Origin: Spirochaetia bacterium UBA5763
GTDB lineage: Bacteria > Spirochaetota > UBA4802 > UBA5550
DNA: 64,000 nt
Direction of reading: 5' to 3'
Assembly: GCA_002418835.1 (NCBI GenBank)
Contig: DIEX01000033.1
Location: 186,001-250,000 of the forward strand
In this document: positions 60,775 to 64,000 of the stretch, piece by piece
Position numbering within the stretch: position 1 is the stretch's first letter
How the letters are laid out: each line of letters opens with the position of its first letter
The notes under the pieces: model-generated
What the model saw: the letters and a program-made list of their open reading frames with translations, nothing else
What the model was told of the DNA's origin: nothing
Database searches by the model: none
Made by a program: the position numbers and the translations under genes

Positions 60775-62532
60775 CTATTTTATTTCAGACCCTGCATAAG
60801 GGCGCGCGTAAACCGATGGTGATAAACCCGATTCATGATTATATACAGTATCAGGTTTATAAGAGTCATAGGCCGTAACAGAAAAATAGTACAGCACAGT
60901 ATTTTCAAGAGAGGGATAAAGCAGAACTCCCCTTTTATCAGAAATTCTGTTCTCTTCAATCAGGTTATTATCAATCCTGATGCTTACATAATTTCCGCCG
61001 GAAGTATCATTTGCAATCCGGCCGCCATTTACAGTGGCGATAATACCGTCATGAACACCTTTGCGTGTGCCATAATAGACCCTGTATCCCAGGATGTCAT
61101 GCTCAACATTTTTTCTCCACCTGAGTACAACATACCTGTCACCCGCTTCGGCCACCTCCACAAGTGATGGAATATCGGGCGCATGATCAGCCCTGTATTT
61201 TAATGTTATCTTTTTCAGAAAAGGAGATGCCGAGCCATCAGGAGACGCAATGAGGTGAGCGCGCCACTGGTAGTATTTCCCTTTCAGAAATCCTGAATCC
61301 TCACCCTTAACTCTGTATATGCCCTTCTGACTGTTTATGATCCTGTACCATCTTACAGTGTTGTCCCGGGGGTCAAAAGTCTTGTCTGCTGTACGCACCT
61401 CCATCCATATAAAAGTACCCTCTTGACTGATTGCATCCCATGCAAAATCAGTAATAGCAGTACCTGTTCCGGGGAATATATTTACATCACCTGTAATCAC
61501 ACCCTCCCTGTTATACGGAATCCTCCCTGATGAGGAAACCCCCTTATGCCTGCTGACTGCAACATCTTTACTGCTCCGAAGTGCATCAAAATCCCTGAAG
61601 GAGATACGGAACTCGTCAATGAGGCCGTTGTAGTTCCTGCCAATAACCGCAAGGGGAAGGTCTGTCCCTTTTACGCTGTCATCACTTCCGTCAATATGTC
61701 CGAATATCGGCATAAAAGAATGGCCGCCGGATGCGCCTGTATCTGTCATCCATACGGCACCATCCTCATCGCCATCCATGAATTTAGCAAGCCTTCCGGA
61801 CATTCTGTCAAAGCTGAGGCTGAAGTGACACCACTTCCCCCTCTCCACTGAATCACCGCCGTTCAATACCGCGCTCTTCAGTTTCCCGTCCGGGGTTCTG
61901 AACATATTGTGCATGTATACAGCTACACGGCCGTTTTTAAGCAGAATCTCTATCCCCTTCTTCATGCCGGAGAAATAGCCGGTTCTCGCAAAAAGCACAC
62001 CGGAGTTTATCTGCACAGGCCTGAATCTGAATTCAATATTAAAGGAACCTAGATCGTCAATGCTTCCAAGCCACAGCCCCTCTGATGTGTTTATGTAAAC
62101 ACCATGACCGCTCTTGAAAAAAGACGCGCACCCTCTGCCGATTCCGTCACTTTTGCTGATAAAACTGTAATCAGCAGAGTATATTTCATACTTCCCGGAA
62201 TCATCCTTTATATACTTCAGGGGCTCCCTGTCAAATTTCAGAAGAAGATCTGTTGAGAGAGGATCCGCTGCTGCGGAGTAGTTTATATCGCTGACGCCAT
62301 ACGCAGGGCTGCCGTCAGGTAGAGTTTTTTTTGTCACATTGACAAGATACTTTTCCGGAAAATCAGTGATCACAACAACTTCTGTGGAGCTCCTTACAAG
62401 CCCCAGGAGTATCAGTGATGTTAAAATAATTATTAGATTTATTCTAGATGGAATTAAGGGGCGAAGCCCCTTAGAAAGCCCGGTGCAGTTTCCTAAAAAA
62501 TCCATTGTTCTTTTCATAACAGAGAGTTTCAT
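60775..62532 (-). CDS. Membrane-anchored LamG-like and fibronectin III-like protein
   Basis: A protein of about 585 residues. I take the ATG at 62532 as start, 20 bp after the rpiB stop with GGAG nearby; a longer reading to 62613 would overlap rpiB. A hydrophobic helix (about residues 33-50) anchors or exports it. A LamG/concanavalin-like domain (about 130-310) has FNIEFRFRPVQINSGVLF and RGKWCHFSLSFD. Later beta domains include an FnIII-like segment (about 460-575, RYVVLRWRKNVEHDILGYRVYYGT). It probably binds glycans or proteins at the cell surface. The start region contains a dispersed palindromic repeat. Confidence 0.75.
   Translation of the reverse strand: MKLSVMKRTMDFLGNCTGLSKGLRPLIPSRINLIIILTSLILLGLVRSSTEVVVITDFPEKYLVNVTKKTLPDGSPAYGVSDINYSAAADPLSTDLLLKFDREPLKYIKDDSGKYEIYSADYSFISKSDGIGRGCASFFKSGHGVYINTSEGLWLGSIDDLGSFNIEFRFRPVQINSGVLFARTGYFSGMKKGIEILLKNGRVAVYMHNMFRTPDGKLKSAVLNGGDSVERGKWCHFSLSFDRMSGRLAKFMDGDEDGAVWMTDTGASGGHSFMPIFGHIDGSDDSVKGTDLPLAVIGRNYNGLIDEFRISFRDFDALRSSKDVAVSRHKGVSSSGRIPYNREGVITGDVNIFPGTGTAITDFAWDAISQEGTFIWMEVRTADKTFDPRDNTVRWYRIINSQKGIYRVKGEDSGFLKGKYYQWRAHLIASPDGSASPFLKKITLKYRADHAPDIPSLVEVAEAGDRYVVLRWRKNVEHDILGYRVYYGTRKGVHDGIIATVNGGRIANDTSGGNYVSIRIDNNLIEENRISDKRGVLLYPSLENTVLYYFSVTAYDSYKPDTVYNHESGLSPSVYARPYAGSEIK
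62450..62490. repeat. GC-rich dispersed repeat, copy C, inside the 5' part of a coding region
   Basis: A perfect hairpin TAAGGGGC-GAA-GCCCCTTA (62455-62473) with a GAAAGCCCGGTGCAG tail. Read on the minus strand it aligns with the repeats at 15427-15465 and 21405-21440. It encodes a short basic segment (SKGLRPLIP) just before the membrane helix of the LamG-like protein and keeps the frame open. Confidence 0.6.
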
Positions 62533-62551
62533 ATCTCCATTATCGGCAGAT

Positions 62552-62989
62552 TTACAAGGAGGATTCAATTTTTCCAATTTTTTCAACGCGTCTTTCATGA
62601 CGGCCGCCGTCAAAATCTGTTTTAAGCCAGACCTCGGCTATTTTTATTGCGAGATCATCCCCAGTTACACGGGCAGCAAGGGCAAGAACATTGGCATTGT
62701 TATGCCTTCGTGACATTTCTGCCATAAATTCATGCGTACATAGAGCTGCCCTGACACCTTTAACTTTATTCGCGGCAATTGATATGCCTATACCTGTTCC
62801 GCAAATGACAATACCGGCATCTGCTCTTCCGGAGGCCACCTCCTCTCCCGCAAGCTGAGCATAATCAGGATAGTCGCATGAGTCCTCTGAATGTGTCCCC
62901 ACATCATTAAAATCATGTTCTTTGAAATGATTCTTTATCAAATTCTTTAGCCTGTAGCCAGCGTGATCAGATGCAATTGCTATTTTCAT
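62552..62989 (-). CDS. rpiB: Ribose-5-phosphate isomerase B
   Basis: Interconverts ribose-5-phosphate and ribulose-5-phosphate in the pentose phosphate pathway. 145 residues, full length. It has IAIASDHAGYRLKN, DYPDYAQLAGEEVASG, the GIVICGTGIGISIAANK signature with the catalytic Cys, and RRHNNANVLALAARV. It lies 30 bp downstream of leuS and upstream of the LamG-like gene on the same strand. Confidence 0.95.
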   Translation of the reverse strand: MKIAIASDHAGYRLKNLIKNHFKEHDFNDVGTHSEDSCDYPDYAQLAGEEVASGRADAGIVICGTGIGISIAANKVKGVRAALCTHEFMAEMSRRHNNANVLALAARVTGDDLAIKIAEVWLKTDFDGGRHERRVEKIGKIESSL

Positions 62990-63019
62990 GAAAACCTTCC
63001 GGAATAATTATTAAACTTT

Positions 63020-64000
63020 CTATTTTACAACAATATTCACTAGTTTACCCGGAACAACAATTTCCTTAACAATCTGTTTCCCGGAGATGTTTTCAGCCAT
63101 CTTTGGATCTGCATGAGCCAGTTTCTTCATCTCCTCTTCGCTAATATCGGAGGAGACATTAATCTTTGCCTTAATCTTTCCATTAATCTGAAAGACGATC
63201 TCAATCTCATCACGGACTGTAAGCTCTTCAATAAATTCAGGCCACTTCTCATCAGCAAGAAAACTCTTCTTTCCGAAATCAGACCATATCTCCTCCGCGA
63301 AGTGAGGAACAAAGGGGTTCATAATGGGGATAAATTTTTCCACAACTTCAGAGAATACTCTTTTCCCCGCTTCAGTTTTCAATTCATCTTCAGATATTGC
63401 ATAAAGCGCGTTTGTAAGCTCCATCATCCTGGCGATTGCGGTATTGTACTGCATTCTTTCTTCAATATCGTGGCTCACGAATTTTATTGTGCGGTGAAGT
63501 TCTATCCTGAGCTTTTTCAGTTCAGCAGAAAGCTCTTCATTCTTAACAGCAGATCCCGGAGTATAAAGCTCCCGGTTCTTCTGCAGGAATCTCCACACGC
63601 GGTTCAGAAACCTGTAACTCCCCTCAACACCTTTGTCTGACCAGTCAAGGTCTTTCTGAGGAGGTGACGCGAAGAGCATAAAAAGCCTCACTGTATCTGC
63701 ACCGTATTTCTTAATAATTTCATCAGGATCAACAACGTTCCCTTTCGATTTGCTCATTTTAGATCCGTCTTTGATAACCATCCCCTGTGTCAGGAGCTTT
63801 TTGAACGGCTCACGGGTCTTTAAAAGTCCAAGGTCATTAAGCACCATTGAAAAAAACCTTGCGTATAACAGGTGCATAACAGCATGCTCTATACCGCCGA
63901 TATACTGGTCAACGGGCATCCAGTAAGAAACTTCCTCTTCATCAAAAATTTTATCGCTCCAGGGCGATGAATAGCGCGCATAGTACCATGACGAATCCAC
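63020..64000 (-). CDS. leuS: Leucyl-tRNA synthetase (3' part; 5' end outside window)
   Basis: The C-terminal about 326 residues of LeuRS, which charges tRNA-Leu. The window edge cuts the gene. Visible are DSSWYYARY and PVDQYIGGIEHAVMHLLYARF, the KMSKSKGNVVDP ATP-binding loop, RLFMLFASPPQKDLDWSD, and the anticodon-binding and C-terminal domains up to the stop at 63020. The frame is open to base 64000. HIGH and the editing domain must lie beyond the edge. Confidence 0.96.
   Translation of the reverse strand: MDSSWYYARYSSPWSDKIFDEEEVSYWMPVDQYIGGIEHAVMHLLYARFFSMVLNDLGLLKTREPFKKLLTQGMVIKDGSKMSKSKGNVVDPDEIIKKYGADTVRLFMLFASPPQKDLDWSDKGVEGSYRFLNRVWRFLQKNRELYTPGSAVKNEELSAELKKLRIELHRTIKFVSHDIEERMQYNTAIARMMELTNALYAISEDELKTEAGKRVFSEVVEKFIPIMNPFVPHFAEEIWSDFGKKSFLADEKWPEFIEELTVRDEIEIVFQINGKIKAKINVSSDISEEEMKKLAHADPKMAENISGKQIVKEIVVPGKLVNIVVK

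Noticed and set aside
62533..62613. N-terminal extension of the LamG-like protein
   Set aside because: It would lie inside rpiB and adds charged residues without domain support.
1..64000. rRNA, tRNA, tmRNA, CRISPR arrays, integrases, transposases and prophage genes
   Set aside because: I looked for cloverleaf ends, direct repeats with spacers, and integrase or transposase motifs in the gaps and coding regions and saw none.

Overview
The window looks like chromosomal DNA of a free-living, motile, diderm bacterium, most likely a spirochaete-related lineage (inference). Pointers are an outer-membrane/FlgD-like/OmpA fusion protein, many secreted beta-barrel-like proteins, a histidine kinase fused to an RsbU-type phosphatase, Lcl/DUF1566 lipoproteins and abundant chemotaxis and signalling genes. 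No rRNA, tRNA, CRISPR array, transposase or phage gene was recognised. Coding density is high: genes sit in short operons with 1-4 bp overlaps, and five convergent gene pairs overlap at their 3' ends.

Layout. 1-6.5 kb: a PAS/histidine kinase (open at the window edge), a stand-alone receiver, a hybrid kinase and a chemoreceptor. 6.5-12.6 kb: fdhD, an orphan gene, a cheD/HDOD/zinc-ribbon operon and a second chemoreceptor with a multi-spanning N-terminus. 12.8-15.3 kb: smpB and htpG. 15.8-19.7 kb: an operon of an OmpA/FlgD-like envelope protein, a HAD phosphatase and a membrane protein. 19.7-20.4 kb: a repeat-rich gap with twelve 21-bp tandem units. 20.4-25.3 kb: tsaC/sua5, an EI24-family membrane protein, tmk and an SppA protease carrying a large barrel-like N-terminal domain. 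25.6-30.3 kb: a degenerate receiver-GGDEF protein, DUF1015, serC, a SPOR protein and an ArgA-like acetyltransferase. 30.3-34.2 kb: a minus-strand five-gene operon with STAS and GHKL-ATPase proteins, a tail-anchored protein and a secreted protein. 34.4-45.6 kb: M18 aminopeptidase, membrane and envelope proteins, a kinase-receiver-PP2C hybrid and three secreted proteins or lipoproteins (DUF4185-like, two DUF1566). 45.8-54.3 kb: hisE-hisG, dsbD plus a HAD-IIA phosphatase, nitroreductase-tadA, and lon-comFB. 54.5-59 kb: a small lipoprotein and a three-gene plus-strand operon (lamin-tail-like, ComEA-type HhH plus barrel-like, barrel). 59-64 kb: CCA-adding/poly(A) polymerase family, a LamG-like/FnIII-like protein, rpiB and the 3' part of leuS.

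Themes. Signalling dominates, with two-component, chemotaxis and partner-switch proteins. The PP2C output of the 912-residue kinase and the STAS/ATPase operon lie about 5 kb apart and could belong to one pathway (inference). The best candidates for undescribed systems are the lamin-tail/HhH/barrel operon (55148-59044), the STAS/ATPase/tail-anchored operon (30266-34159) and the SppA fusion. Several dispersed palindromic repeat families occupy the intergenic gaps, and one copy lies inside the 5' part of a coding region.
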